Shown in pieces: positions 42,652-51,764 of a DNA stretch of 64,000 nucleotides (the stretch's first letter is position 1; every line of letters begins with the position of its first letter). The translations under genes were made by a program, and so were the position numbers. A model generated the notes under the pieces. It was not told the DNA's origin. It saw nothing but the letters and a program-made list of their open reading frames with translations, and did no database searches. This stretch comes from JBAXEO01 sp963789515 (GTDB taxonomy: Bacteria > Actinomycetota > Coriobacteriia > Anaerosomatales > JAAXUF01), in assembly GCA_963789515.1 (NCBI GenBank), contig CAWBKW010000003.1, positions 1-64,000 on the forward strand. Reading direction: 5' to 3'.

Positions 42652-42660
42652 TGCTATTCT
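42652..42660 (+). promoter_or_regulatory. Extended -10 promoter of tRNA-Glu(CUC)
   Basis: TGCTATTCT (42652-42660) is an extended -10 box ending seven bases before the mature tRNA 5' end. No clear -35. Confidence 0.45.
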
Positions 42661-42667
42661 CTTTCGC

Positions 42668-42743
42668 GCCCCCATCGTCTAGTGGCCAAGGACGCCGGCC
42701 CCTCAGGTCGGAAACGGAGATTCGAATTCTCCTGGGGGCACCA
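42668..42743 (+). tRNA. tRNA-Glu (CUC), CCA encoded
   Basis: Acceptor GCCCCCA/TGGGGGC; anticodon loop CCCTCAG gives anticodon CTC; encoded CCA at 42741-42743. It differs from the UUC isoacceptor mainly in the anticodon arm. Confidence 0.96.
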
Positions 42744-42808
42744 TTCCTTGCCCGGTTGACGGCCGGGGAACGAACGTCGGCTCCGAATGTGTGCCGGCTT
42801 GGTCAAAC

Positions 42809-42883
42809 GGGCGATTAACTCAGCGGGAGAGTGCTTCCTTTACACGGAAGAGGTCGGGGGTTCGAATCCCTCATCGCCCACCA
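42809..42883 (+). tRNA. tRNA-Val (UAC), CCA encoded
   Basis: Acceptor GGGCGAT/ATCGCCC; anticodon loop TTTACAC gives anticodon TAC; T-loop GGTTCGAATCC; encoded CCA at 42881-42883. It lies 65 bases after tRNA-Glu. Confidence 0.96.
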
Positions 42884-43019
42884 TGATCACCAGCCGGTCG
42901 GCGGTCACACCATCGTCGACAAGTCCGTCGTCTCGCAGGCCCTGCACAGCGAGCACCGCACCGCATGGATCCCCGTGTTCTTCCACGAGAACGCATATGT
43001 TCGGCTCCCCGCATCGTGA
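42884..43019 (+). pseudogene. Possible gene remnant behind tRNA-Val
   Basis: The 315-base gap between tRNA-Val and the cold-shock gene contains an open stretch with the GC-rich third positions of real genes here, reading GGHTIVDKSVVSQALHSEHR then WIPVFFHENAYVRLP before a stop at 43017-43019. No start codon with a ribosome site is present and it runs back into the tRNA. It looks like the tail of a gene whose front was lost, a pattern often left by recombination at tRNA 3' ends. The rest of the gap (43020-43198) shows nothing else I can name, apart from the probable long leader of the cold-shock mRNA. Confidence 0.35.
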
Positions 43020-43198
43020 TGGTAGACACCGCCGCGCGATTCGCGCATCATTCCCCGTAAGGGTCAACTCGTGGCCCGAGTTCGCGGCGTGACCTGTCTC
43101 GCGGCTGGAGCCTGCGACAGCAGCTTCGGTGGTTGGGGTCGGTGAAACCACACGTCGCATGTTGTTGCCCCTGTGGGGGGCAGGAAAGCGAGCTTGGA

Positions 43199-43402
43199 AT
43201 GGCTGAAGGTACCGTCAAGTGGTTCAATCCGGACAAGGGCTACGGCTTCATCTCGCGTGAGGATGGCGACGATCTGTTCGTCCACTTCTCCGAGATCCAG
43301 GGCGAGGGCTTCAAGACCCTCGACGAGGGCCAGGCTGTCGTGTTCGACATCACGACCGGCCAGAACGGCAAGCTGCAGGCGAGCAACGTCCGCAAGGCGT
43401 AA
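43199..43402 (+). CDS. Cold-shock domain protein
   Basis: Intact 67-residue single-domain cold-shock protein with both RNA-binding motifs: GTVKWFNPDKGYGFI (RNP1 KGYGFI) and DDLFVHFS (RNP2 LFVHF). It acts as an RNA chaperone or transcription antiterminator. An AGGAAAG site lies upstream, and a strong terminator follows 33 bases after the stop. Confidence 0.95.
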   Translation: MAEGTVKWFNPDKGYGFISREDGDDLFVHFSEIQGEGFKTLDEGQAVVFDITTGQNGKLQASNVRKA

Positions 43403-43435
43403 GTGCTCGGCTGCACGCGCTAAGGTACACATCGC

Positions 43436-43465
43436 AGAAGGGCGGTCCGCAAGGGCCGCCCTTCT
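43436..43465 (+). terminator. Terminator after cold-shock gene
   Basis: A 13-bp stem (AGAAGGGCGGTCC with GGGCCGCCCTTCT, one G-T pair) closed by a GCAA tetraloop, followed by CGTCGTCTT. It may serve both strands, since a minus-strand operon ends at 43492. Confidence 0.85.
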
Positions 43466-43491
43466 CGTCGTCTTGATCCGCGGCTGCGAAT

Positions 43492-43584
43492 TCAGCGATT
43501 GAAGAGCCGCAGGATGAGATTGAGCAGGATGGTGAGGACGATCGAGAGCACAATCGACAGGCCGAGGAAGAAGAAGCATTTCAC
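43492..43584 (-). CDS. 30-residue membrane peptide
   Basis: GTG 43584 is preceded by GAGGAG at seven bases and opens a 30-residue frame that is almost wholly one membrane helix (LGLSIVLSIVLTILLNLIL), flanked by KCFFF and RLFNR. The ribosome site lies in the last codons of the release-factor-like gene, whose stop is four bases before this start, so the two are coupled. The strong site and the clean helix favour a genuine small membrane protein. Family unknown. Confidence 0.55.
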   Translation of the reverse strand: MKCFFFLGLSIVLSIVLTILLNLILRLFNR

Positions 43585-43588
43585 GAGC

Positions 43589-43956
43589 TCACTCCTCTGA
43601 CACCGGTTTGCGGCGTGCCGACTTCTTGGCCGACACCTGTGACTTGTCGGCAAGCCTTCGGGCCTTGGCGGAACGGGACGGTCTTGTCGCGACGCGGCGG
43701 GTGACGGGGCGTTGGGCGAGTCTCGATGCTTCTTGCGCAGCCGCTTGAGGCAGTCGAGCTTGTTGCGCAGCTGGCTGCGCTCGCGGCGCCCGACGACCAC
43801 GATTCCGGTGGGCCGGTGTATCAGCCTGACTGCCGAGTCGGTCGTGTTGACGCCCTGACCCCCGGGGCCGGTGGCCTTGAACACCTGGACCTCGCACTCG
43901 GCGAGGAGCGCGTCATCGGTCTCGGGCAGGCTGTAGTCGGCGGGGACCTCGCTCAT
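43589..43956 (-). CDS. Small release-factor-like protein with GGQ motif, frameshifted
   Basis: About 122 residues, the size of stand-alone class-I release-factor catalytic domains (ArfB/PrfH/mtRF-R type). The peptidyl-hydrolysis motif reads TGPGGQGVNTTDSAVRL, followed by a basic tail rich in Lys/Arg (SAKKSARRKPVSEE) such as those that enter the mRNA channel in ribosome rescue. There is no stop-codon recognition domain. One base is apparently missing near 43727. ATG 43956 overlaps the stop of the upstream ferredoxin gene. Probable role is hydrolysis of peptidyl-tRNA on stalled ribosomes or free 50S subunits. Confidence 0.82.
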
Positions 43957-44146
43957 TCCTTGATCGAGATCGCTTCCGTGGGGCACGCGTCAATGGCGTC
44001 GCGCACGCATCCGTACAGCTCTTCGCCAGGGTTCTCAACGATCGACGTGAGAGATGCCGTCGTCCTCCAGTGCGGAAGACCTCGGGGCAATCGGTCTCGC
44101 ACGCGCCGCATCCGATGCACAGGTCGGCGTCTACGACAGGCTTCAT
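43953..44146 (-). CDS. Single-cluster 4Fe-4S ferredoxin, frameshifted
   Basis: About 63 residues after removing two inserted bases (near 44073 and 44043). The cluster site is DLCIGCGACETDCPEVF, and the fourth-position Cys comes from CVRDAIDACPTEAI near the end. A small acidic electron carrier. ATG 44146 is preceded by GAGGAGG. Its stop overlaps the start of the release-factor-like gene (ATGA), an unusual pairing of redox and translation genes in one transcript. Confidence 0.85.
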
Positions 44147-44220
44147 GGTGCCTCCTCGGTCGGAGAGAACGGCGAAGCGCATTCGACTGTATCTGGAGTT
44201 TACCCGCGAAAGTCGCCGAG

Positions 44221-44253
44221 ATTCACTCGGTATTCACAACTACCACCGATACT
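44221..44253 (+). promoter_or_regulatory. Direct-repeat operator and -10 before Cys-repeat gene
   Basis: ATTCAC at 44221-44226 and 44232-44237 are 11 bp apart, the spacing of OmpR/PhoB-class sites, and are followed by a -10-like GATACT at 44248-44253. Confidence 0.4.
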
Positions 44254-44306
44254 GACCGAGGACAGACACTCGCGAAGGTGCGCCGAGCGCACTCAGGAGG
44301 TACTCG

Positions 44307-44667
44307 ATGAGCATCAGAAAAGTCACCGCTCTCGTCATCGCCGCGCTGATCGCCGGCACCGTGCTGGGCACCATCAGCATCGCCACCGCCGGCACCACGG
44401 CTCCCGCGAAGGCCCCCGCCGCAGCTGCTGCATCAGCGACCGTTGCCTGCCCGAACGCGGCGAACGGCACGTGCGCCAAGGCCGCGGACGGCACCTGCCC
44501 GACCGGCGGTCAGTGCGCCAACGGCGGGGCCTGTGCGCTCGGGTGGCGCCTGCGCGAGCGGCGGCACCTGCCCGAGCGGCGGCGCGTGTGCCACCGGCGG
44601 TGCGGCATCCGGCTGCCCGAGCGGCGGCGGAGCCTGCGGTTCCTGCCCGACGCCGGCGCAGCAGTAG
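44307..44667 (+). CDS. Secreted Cys-repeat (C-x-x-G-G-x) protein, frameshifted
   Basis: About 119 residues after removal of one base near 44540. A signal peptide (KVTALVIAALIAGTVLGTIS) and an Ala/Pro linker precede a Gly/Cys domain with eleven cysteines, most spaced six residues apart (CPTGGQ, CANGGA, CASGGA, CASGGT, CPSGGA, CATGGA), ending CGSCPTPAQQ. ATG 44307 has CAGGAGG upstream and a terminator follows. The regular Cys periodicity could form a disulfide ladder, bind metal, or be a post-translationally modified peptide; no modifying enzyme is adjacent. Family unknown. Confidence 0.75.
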
Positions 44668-44695
44668 CACCCGGAACCACCGAACGTGATCGATC

Positions 44696-44721
44696 GAAGG
44701 CCGTCCTCCGGGGCGGCCTTC
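44696..44721 (+). terminator. Terminator after Cys-repeat gene
   Basis: GAAGGCCG (44696-44703) pairs perfectly with CGGCCTTC (44714-44721), loop 10, followed by TGCATT. Confidence 0.7.
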
Positions 44722-44835
44722 TGCATTCCACCTGCATCTTGTCCGGCCTGAGGGCGGGTCGTGCGCCGCAGGCAAGGGGGTAGAAACCCGGTAGACGCCT
44801 TGGACCGGTCGTCCGGACTCCGAGAGGAATGAGCC

Positions 44836-45841
44836 ATGGGAGACGTGGTGCTGGGCACGTGCTCGTGGACCGACAAGACGATGATCGAGCGCTGGTATCC
44901 CAAGGGCGTGTCGACGCCTGAGGCGCGGCTGCGCTACTACGCGGCGCGCTTCGACACGGTGGAGGTCGACTCGACGTTCTACGGCCTGCCTCGGCCCGAG
45001 TTCGCGCAGGCGTGGGTCGACCGCACGCCGCCGGGGTTCACGTTCCACGTGAAGGCGTACGGCCTGCTCACCGGCCATGACGTCGACGAGCGGGCGCTCC
45101 ATCCCGAGCTGCGGGACTTCGACTACCAGCTCACGACGCGAGGGCGCGTCCGCAATCCGGAGCAGCGCATGGTCGACCGCTCCTTCGAGCTGTTCCTTGA
45201 AGGTATCGACCCGCTTCGGCAGGGCGGCCGGATGGGCGGGGTGCTCATGCAGTACCCGCCGTACTTCACCGCCCTCGACAGGGAGCACGAGCGCCGCAAC
45301 CTCGCCACCATCGAGCGCGCGGTCGAAATGCTCAAGCCGCTGCCGCTGTTCGTCGAGTTCCGCCACTCGTCGTGGGTCGAGGGCAAGCAGCTCGAACGCA
45401 CGATGCGGTTCCTCTCGGAGCACTTCCTGACCTACGTCGCCGTCGATGCGCCGCAGACTGGCGGGCGCGAACGTGATGCCGCCGGTGACGGCCGCGACCT
45501 CACCGCTCGGCTACGTGCGCTTCCACGGCCGCAACGCCGGGACCTGGAATGCGCGCACGGCGAGCGCCGCCGACCGCTTCGACTACCTCTACGCGCGCGA
45601 GGAGCTCGAGGAGTGGCGCGAGCCGGTCCGGCACCTCGCCGACGAGACCGAGCGGACCTGGGTGATGTTCAACAACTGCAAGTACGACTACGCGCCGAGG
45701 AACGCGCGCGAGATGGCCGAGATCCTCGGCGACGTGGTCGCGCCGCGGCTGGCGGGTGCCGATCGGAGTCGGTCATGGATGAGGTCGACGCGCGAATCCG
45801 AGGGCAGCGACGACAACGGGTTCTCGGGCACGCTCTTCTGA
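44836..45841 (+). CDS. DUF72 family protein, frameshifted
   Basis: Protein of about 335 residues with the TIM-barrel-like DUF72 (YecE) signature: LGTCSWTDKTMIERWYP at the start, the VEVDSTFYGLPRP block, the FHVKAYGLLTGHD strand, LFVEFRHSSW and the closing VMFNNCKYDYAPRNA. One base is inserted near 45463. The biochemical role of DUF72 proteins is not established. The ATG follows a GAGAGG site. The last about 30 residues are less certain and may contain another indel. Confidence 0.85.
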
Positions 45842-45920
45842 CGGCTCGGCGCACCCGGTCGAAGCGCTCGCGCGCGCGGTATGCTGCATCCAGGTCCGTC
45901 TTCGGCTCGCAAGGAGGCTC

Positions 45921-47090
45921 ATGCGCGTCCTGCGCAACATCTTCAGACGCAAGCTGCGCGCGTTCCTCACGATCTTCGGCATCGCGATCGGCGTGTTCGC
46001 GCTCGTGGTGATGGGCTCGATCGCCGAGAAGCTCACGCTGCTCGTCGACGGCGGCGTCAAGTACTACCAGGGCAAGGTCGTCATCGTGCCCAAGGTCGAG
46101 GGCGCGAGTCAGAGCGCCGCAAGCCTGCTCTCGATCGACCAGCAGCGCGACATCGAGCGCGTGCACGGCGTCGCAGCGGTTGCCGCCGAGGTCTCGGCGC
46201 GGCTGACGACCGAGACGATCACGGTGAGCTTCGGGCCGCCTGCCGTCGATCGTCGGCTCGGACGGCAAGGGCGACGCGCTACGAGACGTTCAAGATCACG
46301 TACTCGGCGGGCCGAGCGCTCCGGCCGACCGAGAACGGCAAGGTCGCCGTCGGCTCGGACCTCGTGGACAAGCTCGGGGCCAAGGTGGGCGAGTCGGTCA
46401 AGATCCGCGGCACGTACTACGAGGTCGTCGGCATCGCCGACAAGACGCTGACCTCGCCCGACACCTCGGTCTACATGACGCTCAAGGACGCGCAGGAGAT
46501 CGCCGCCGAGGACCTTCCCGACGTGCTCAAGAACAGCGTGAACCCGGCGACGCTCGTCTCGGACTTCGCGGTGTATCCCGAGCCGGGGCAGCAGCCCGCA
46601 GTGATCGCCGCGGCCATCAAGCGCAAGGTCGACGGGGTCGACGCCTACACCTCGGTCGAGTTCGAGAAGCAGATCAAGGCGCCGCTGCAGATCTTCACCA
46701 CGATCATCTACGCCATCGGTGCGATCTCGCTGCTGGTCGGCGGCCTGTCGGTCATCAACACCATGACGATGTCGGTCGCCGAGAGGACGCGCGAGATCGG
46801 CATCCGCAAGGCCATCGGCGCCTCGGACGGGCAGGTCATGATGCAGTTCATCCTCGAGTCCGCGGTGATCGGGCTGCTCGGCGGGATCGGCGGGCTGCTG
46901 CTCGGCCTGCTGGTGGCCGCGGGCGGGCAACGCGGCCGGTGCGGCGAGCGGGCAGGCCCTCTTCCTGGTGACGACGCGGCTGATGGTGGGCTCGGTGGCC
47001 TTCGCGGTGGTGCTCGGCGTGGTGAGCGGCCTGTACCCGGCGTGGCACGCCGCGCGGCTCAACCCGGTGGAGGCGTTGCGCTATGAGTGA
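45921..47090 (+). CDS. MacB/FtsX-type ABC transporter permease, frameshifted
   Basis: Permease of about 389 residues. The N-terminal membrane helix follows the typical RRKLRAFLTIFGIAIGVFAL start; a large extracytoplasmic MacB_PCD domain follows (about residues 45-250), then three C-terminal helices of the FtsX domain with NTMTMSVAERTREIGIRKA and the ending LNPVEALRYE. Breaks lie near 46250 and 46925. It works as a dimer with the ATPase encoded next, whose ATG lies inside its last codons. Such pairs export peptides or lipids or transmit mechanical work across the envelope. The substrate is unknown. Confidence 0.87.
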
Positions 47091-47819
47091 CGTCGCCGTG
47101 CGCTCCCGACGCGCATCATCCACACCGTCGACCTGAAGAAGTGCTACAAGCTGGGCAAGGACAACTTCGTCGACGCGCTGCGCTGCGCCTCGCTCGACAT
47201 CATGCGGGGCGAGATGGCCGCGATCATGGGGCCGTCCGGCAGCGGCAAGTCCACGTTCATGCACATCGCCGGCTGCCTCGACACGCCCGACTCCGGCGAG
47301 GTCTGGATGGACGGCCGCCGCATCGACAAGCTGCGCGGTGCCGACCTGGTGCGCGTGCGCCGCAACTCCATCGGCTTCATCTTCCAGGGCTTCAACCTCA
47401 TCCCCACGCTCTCCGCCGAGGAGAACGTCGCGCTTGCCGCCGAGTACGCGGGCCACAGCAGGCGCGAGTCGCTCGCGCTCGGGCGCGAGCTGCTCGAGCT
47501 CGTGGGTCTCGGCGACCGGATGCGTCACATCCCCAGCGAGCTCTCCGGAGGCCAGCAGCAGCGCGTGGCGATCGCGCGGGCGCTCGTCAACGATCCCGCC
47601 ATCGTCATGGGCGACGAGCCGACCGGCGACCTGGACACGGCGACTTCGGCCGAGATCGTGGCCGATGATGCGCTCGGTCAACGCCGAGCGCGGCACGACG
47701 TTCCTCATCGTCACGCACAACCCCGAGGTCGCGGAGGCGTGCGACCGGACCATCGTGATGCGCGACGGCGTCGTGATCGACCACGGCGAGCGGGCACCGA
47801 GCCGGTGGTGCAGGCATAG
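47083..47819 (+). CDS. MacB-type ABC transporter ATPase, frameshifted
   Basis: ABC ATPase of about 244 residues starting ATG 47083, overlapping the permease stop by eight bases. Walker A GPSGSGKST, Q-loop FIFQGFNLIPTL, signature LSGGQQQRVAIARAL, Walker B IVMGDEPTGDLD and the H-loop IVTHNPEVAE are all present. Indels are near 47107 and 47665; a further one near 47795 decides between a stop at 47819 (ending EPVVQA, preferred) and one at 47850. It belongs to the LolD/MacB group of small ATPases. Confidence 0.9.
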
Positions 47820-47846
47820 CGCGGGCCCGATCTCGGGCGGGTGGCT

Positions 47847-48731
47847 CTAGCTCGGATACGTCTTCGCGCCTCTGCGAAGCGTGACGACGTGGATCTGCGG
47901 GGGAGCGCCGAACCGCGCCGGGATGATGACCATCCCGATACCGTTGGAGACCAGCATCGGCGTGTCGGCGATCCGGCTCCAGCCCGTGCGGTAGCGGTTG
48001 CCGAACCGGGAGTTGACCATCGGGGCCCAGAGCCCGAACACCGTCAGCTGTCCCCCATGCGTGTGGCCCGAGAGCGCGAGGTCGAAGGTGTCCGGGGCCG
48101 TGGGCAGCAGGTCCACCGAGCGGGTCGGGACCGTGGGACAGCAGGATCGCGAACTGGTCCTTGCGGATTCCGGCGGCCGTGGCCGGGAAGTCGGGAGCGC
48201 CTTCGACGTCGTCGATGCCTGCCACGACGATCGTTTCGCCATCGCGCGTCAGCCGTGCCGAGGTGTTGTCGAGCAGCTCGATCCCGCTGTTCGCCAGTCC
48301 CGTGGTGGCCTCGGCGCTGCCTTCCCAGATGTCGTGGTTGCCGAGAACGGCGAAGACACCCAGCGGCGCCGAGAGCCTGCGCCGCCTCCGGGTAGAACTT
48401 CTCGGCCCCGTCGACCCAGCCGCCCACGTAGTCCCCGCCCAAGAGGATGAGGTCAGGTTCGAGGGCGAGAGTGCGGTCGACCACTTCGGCGACACGGGCC
48501 CGCGAGGTCGAGCGCCCGGCGTGGACGTCGGTGAGGTAGACGACGCGCGCGCCGTCGAACGCCGGTGGCAGGTCCGGGCTGCTGATCTCGCTCTCCACCA
48601 CCCGCAGGGTGCGCGGCTCCACAAGCGACCAGGCCACGACGGCCGCCGTTGCCACGAAGGCGACGAGCAGCGCGACCGCCACAGGCACGGCCCACTCTGC
48701 CGCGCGCGATCGGGTGGGCTTCTCGGCCAGG
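47847..48731 (-). CDS. Membrane-anchored metallophosphoesterase, frameshifted
   Basis: Calcineurin-like phosphoesterase of about 294 residues, YkuE/YaeI-type. An N-terminal helix (VPVAVALLVAFVATAAVVAW) anchors it. Metal motifs in order are LTDVHAG, GGDYVGG, LGNHDIW, an ILLSHGPDP block and SGHTHGGQ. Indels are near 48380 and 48130. The start is uncertain: a CTG at 48731 has AAGGAG at seven bases, while upstream ATG/GTG codons have no ribosome site, so a hidden indel or a rare start is possible. This family includes lipid-A-precursor-type and phosphodiester hydrolases. It is convergent with the ABC genes. Confidence 0.82.
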
Positions 48732-48906
48732 ACGGGCTCCTTCGCGGGCGATCGGTGACGGTCCGTATGAGGGTAGCGCACGTGGGAGTGAGCCAGACGC
48801 GCACTGTCGGCGTACTGTGAACCGGCGCGGCCCCGGCTGTCGTGCACCGTCGCGGAGCGGGCGCGCTATGCTGGGGCGGTCAGCATCCACCGGGAGGACG
48901 GCGACG

Positions 48907-49625
48907 ATGCAGCACGTGCTGGTGGTCGACGACGAGGCCAACATCCGCGAGCTCGTGAGCGTCTACCTGACGGCTGCGGGCTACGCGGTGGCGTGCGCCT
49001 CGGACGGCCCGGAGGCGATTGACGCCGTCCGCGCGGGCGAGCCCGGACCTGGTCGTGCTCGACATCGGGCTGCCCGGGATGAGCGGCGCCGAGGTCTGCT
49101 CGGCGATCCGGGCGTTCTCGCGCGTCCCGATCGTGATGCTCACGGCGCGCGACACCGACCTGGACAAGGTCGCGCTGCTCGAGGCGGGCGCCGACGACTA
49201 CGTGGTCAAGCCGTTCTCGCCGCCGGAGCTCGTCGCACGCGTTCGTGCGGTGCTGCGGCGGACGAGTAGCGACCTCGCCGATGGTAGCGGCGCTCTGCCT
49301 GGTCGGCCGCCCGCTTCGCTGGTGTCGGTCGGCGGGCTCGCGCTCGACCCCGAGGCGCGCGAGGTGACAGTCGACGGCGTCCCGGTCGCGCTCACGGCGC
49401 GCGAGTTCGACCTGCTCTTGGCGATGGCGCGGCGTCCCGGCGTGGTGTTCAGCCGAGAGCAGCTGCTCGAGGCGGCGCGTCGGCTTCTCGGACTTCTCGG
49501 AGGCGCGCGGCGTCGACGTGCACGTGCGGCACCTGCGCGAGAAGCTCGGCGACGACGCTGCCGACCCGCGGTTCATCGAGACCGTGCGCGGGGTGGGCTA
49601 CCGCGTGAAGCGGGACGCGACGTGA
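48907..49625 (+). CDS. OmpR-family response regulator, frameshifted
   Basis: About 238 residues. The receiver domain has VVDDEANIRE, phosphoacceptor VVLDIGLPGMSG, and VVKPFSPPE; the winged-helix domain ends with ETVRGVGYRVKRD. Indels near 49045 and 49480. ATG 48907 follows GGGAGG. Its stop overlaps the start of the partner kinase (GTGA). Its DNA target is probably the 11-bp-spaced repeat at 51063-51090, just after the kinase gene. Confidence 0.9.
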
Positions 49626-51083
49626 GCGCAGAGTCCGCGGGCGATCCCCGGTCGGACACGACACGCCGCAGCGTGGCGACGCGCGCCCGGCTCTACCTGG
49701 TGGGCGCGGCGCATGCTCGCGCTCACGGTGGCGTTCGGCGTGTTCGTGGTCGCGTGGGGCCAGTACTCGATCCGACAGCGCACCGACGACCTCGCCCGGC
49801 AGGTGACCGCGCTGGCCAAGGGCAGGCGGTGGCCGGCGCAGCCGGCGGGAGCGCCGAGAACACCGCGACCGCCGGGCCGAGCGGCCGGCTGCTGCGCGTC
49901 GAAGCGGGGCTGATCGGCGCCGGGCTGTTCGTGACCGACGCCGAGCGGAGCCGTGCAGCGCGCAACGACTGACGACCCGCCCGCCGAGATCCCGCTCGCC
50001 CGGCTGACGCGCGCGTACCGGCAGCGGCGCGACGAGCGGCGTGCTGCGCTCCGCGACCGGCGCGCGCCTGCTCGTGGTCTCGGCGCCGATCGACGACGGC
50101 CATCGCCTGGTCGCGGTCCAGGGACTCGCGCGAGATCCGGCAGACGCAGGCGGGAATCCTGGCGATCGGGCTGGTCGCGCTTGTCGCGGCCGCGCTCGTC
50201 GCCTACGTCGCCGGCGGCGTGCTCGCGCGCCGGCTCACCGCGCCGCTCGTGCGGCTCGAGGCGGCCGCCGAGTCGGTGGCCGAGGGCGCGTTCGGCACGC
50301 AGGTCGACCGAGGAGGGCGATGCCGAGACCGCCTCGCTCGCGCGCTCCTTCAACCGCATGTCGACTCGGGTGGCCGACGTGTACGCGGCGCAGAAGGCGT
50401 TCGTCGGCGACGTCTCCCACGAGATCCGCACGCCGCTGACCTCGATCCGCGGCTTCGCCGAGGCGCTGCTCGACGGCACGGTGACCGATCCCGACCAGCA
50501 GCGCCGGGCGCTCGGCGTGATTCGCGACGAGGCCGTGCGCATCGGCGAGGTCTCGCAGACGCTGCTCGCGCTCTCCGAGCTCGAAGCGGGCGCGGTGCAG
50601 GTCGCCCGCGTGCCGGTCGACCTCAGCGTGCTCGCCGACGCCCTGCGCGGGCGCTTCTCGGGCGCGGCGAGCGAGGCGCAGGTGTGCTTCGAGGTCGACC
50701 TGCCGGTCGCCGAGCGACCGCTTCGGCGATCCCGATCGGCTGCTGCAGGCGGTCTCGGCGCTCGTGGCCAACGCCATCGCCTACACGCCGCCGGGCGGCG
50801 AGGTGCGCGTGAGCGCGAGCGTCTCGGAGGGTCGGTGGAGGCTGCGCGTGGACGACTCGGGCCCCGGCATCCCCGCCGAGAAGCGCGCCGAGGTCTTCGG
50901 CCGGTTCTCTCGACTGGACGGTGCCGGTAGCGAGTGGCGCAGGGCTCGGGCTCGCGATCTGCAAGCGGCTCGTCGAGCTCATGGGCGGCGAACGTGGGCG
51001 TCGGCGAGAGCGACTCCGGTGGCGCCCGACTCGAGATCGACCTGCCGCCCGCGGTCGGGGAACTCAACGCAAACTCAACATGA
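49622..51083 (+). CDS. Sensor histidine kinase, heavily frameshifted
   Basis: About 485 residues when read through at least nine one-base breaks between 49710 and 51000, the densest cluster in the window. Order: basic N-terminus, membrane helix (LALTVAFGVFVVAW), extracytoplasmic sensor region, second helix (AIGLVALVAAALVAYVAGG), HAMP (LTAPLVRLEAAAESVAEGA), HisKA with VSHEIRTPLTSIRGFAE, N box LVANAIAYTPPGG, G1 DDSGPGIP and G2 GLGLAICKRLVELMGG. GTG 49622 overlaps the regulator stop. All catalytic boxes are intact, so a functional kinase is likely despite the breaks. The signal is unknown. Confidence 0.85.
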
Positions 51084-51117
51084 GGTCAACACAGCCACAA
51101 CCTGCGGTGACGATACT
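51063..51117 (+). promoter_or_regulatory. Three-copy direct-repeat operator with -10
   Basis: CTCAAC 51063-51068, CTCAAC 51074-51079 and GTCAAC 51085-51090 are spaced exactly 11 bp and spill over the stop of the kinase gene. A -10-like GATACT lies at 51112-51117, so the third copy abuts the -35 position, the classic place for an activating OmpR/PhoB-class regulator. The target gene starts at 51192. Confidence 0.55.
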
Positions 51118-51191
51118 CAAGGCACAGGACAGGTTGGCAGGAGCGGTGCTGCCTCTGTGACGGACACGGGAACCGATTGAAGGTGCGGACC

Positions 51192-51749
51192 ATGAGGGCG
51201 AACACGACACGGATCACGATCATCATGACGGCGGCGGCCCTGGTTGCGGCGCTCGCAACGCCGATGGTGGCTGGGGCCGTTCCCGGGCAAGGCGGGAAGT
51301 GGAACGCCCCTGCGAAGGAGCAGGTTGTCGCCGCGAAGGGTGCGTTCAAGGCGCAAGCGCTGGAGAACCTCAAGAAGCGGATCGCGAACGTCCTGATGGC
51401 ACGCAAGGCACGATTCGACGCTGCGACGAGCAACCTGAACATGCGCATCGAGCGCGTCAGCGCGATCGCCGACCGTGTCGAGAAGGCCGGCGGGGACGTG
51501 AGCTCGGCGCGCGAGAGCCTCGACTCGGCCAAGGAGCATCTCGCCAAGGCCGACACCCTGGAACAGGCGGCGATCGCGAGTTTCGAGTCCATCCTCGACT
51601 CGGCCAACCGGGGCGTCGCGTTCAAGGCGGCCCGCGCCAAGGCGCGTCTGGCCATCGCTGAGATCAAGCTCGCCCGGGCCGACGTACGCGCGGCGGCCCA
51701 AGGGCTGCGTCAGACCGTCGCTCAGCTGAAGACCCAACCGACCCAGTAG
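51192..51749 (+). CDS. Secreted coiled-coil protein, putative two-component target
   Basis: Intact 185-residue exported protein. The signal peptide (ITIIMTAAALVAALATPMVAGA) ends near residue 29; the rest is almost entirely charged helix with heptad-like Ala/Leu/Ile spacing (about residues 45-175), such as NLNMRIERVSAIADRVEKAG. There are no cysteines or recognisable catalytic motif. The direct-repeat operator lies about 100 bases upstream, suggesting control by the preceding kinase/regulator pair. It could be a small periplasmic stress sensor or chaperone of the CpxP kind, but this is analogy only. Confidence 0.75.
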   Translation: MRANTTRITIIMTAAALVAALATPMVAGAVPGQGGKWNAPAKEQVVAAKGAFKAQALENLKKRIANVLMARKARFDAATSNLNMRIERVSAIADRVEKAGGDVSSARESLDSAKEHLAKADTLEQAAIASFESILDSANRGVAFKAARAKARLAIAEIKLARADVRAAAQGLRQTVAQLKTQPTQ

Positions 51750-51764
51750 TCCCAAGGGCGCCCG

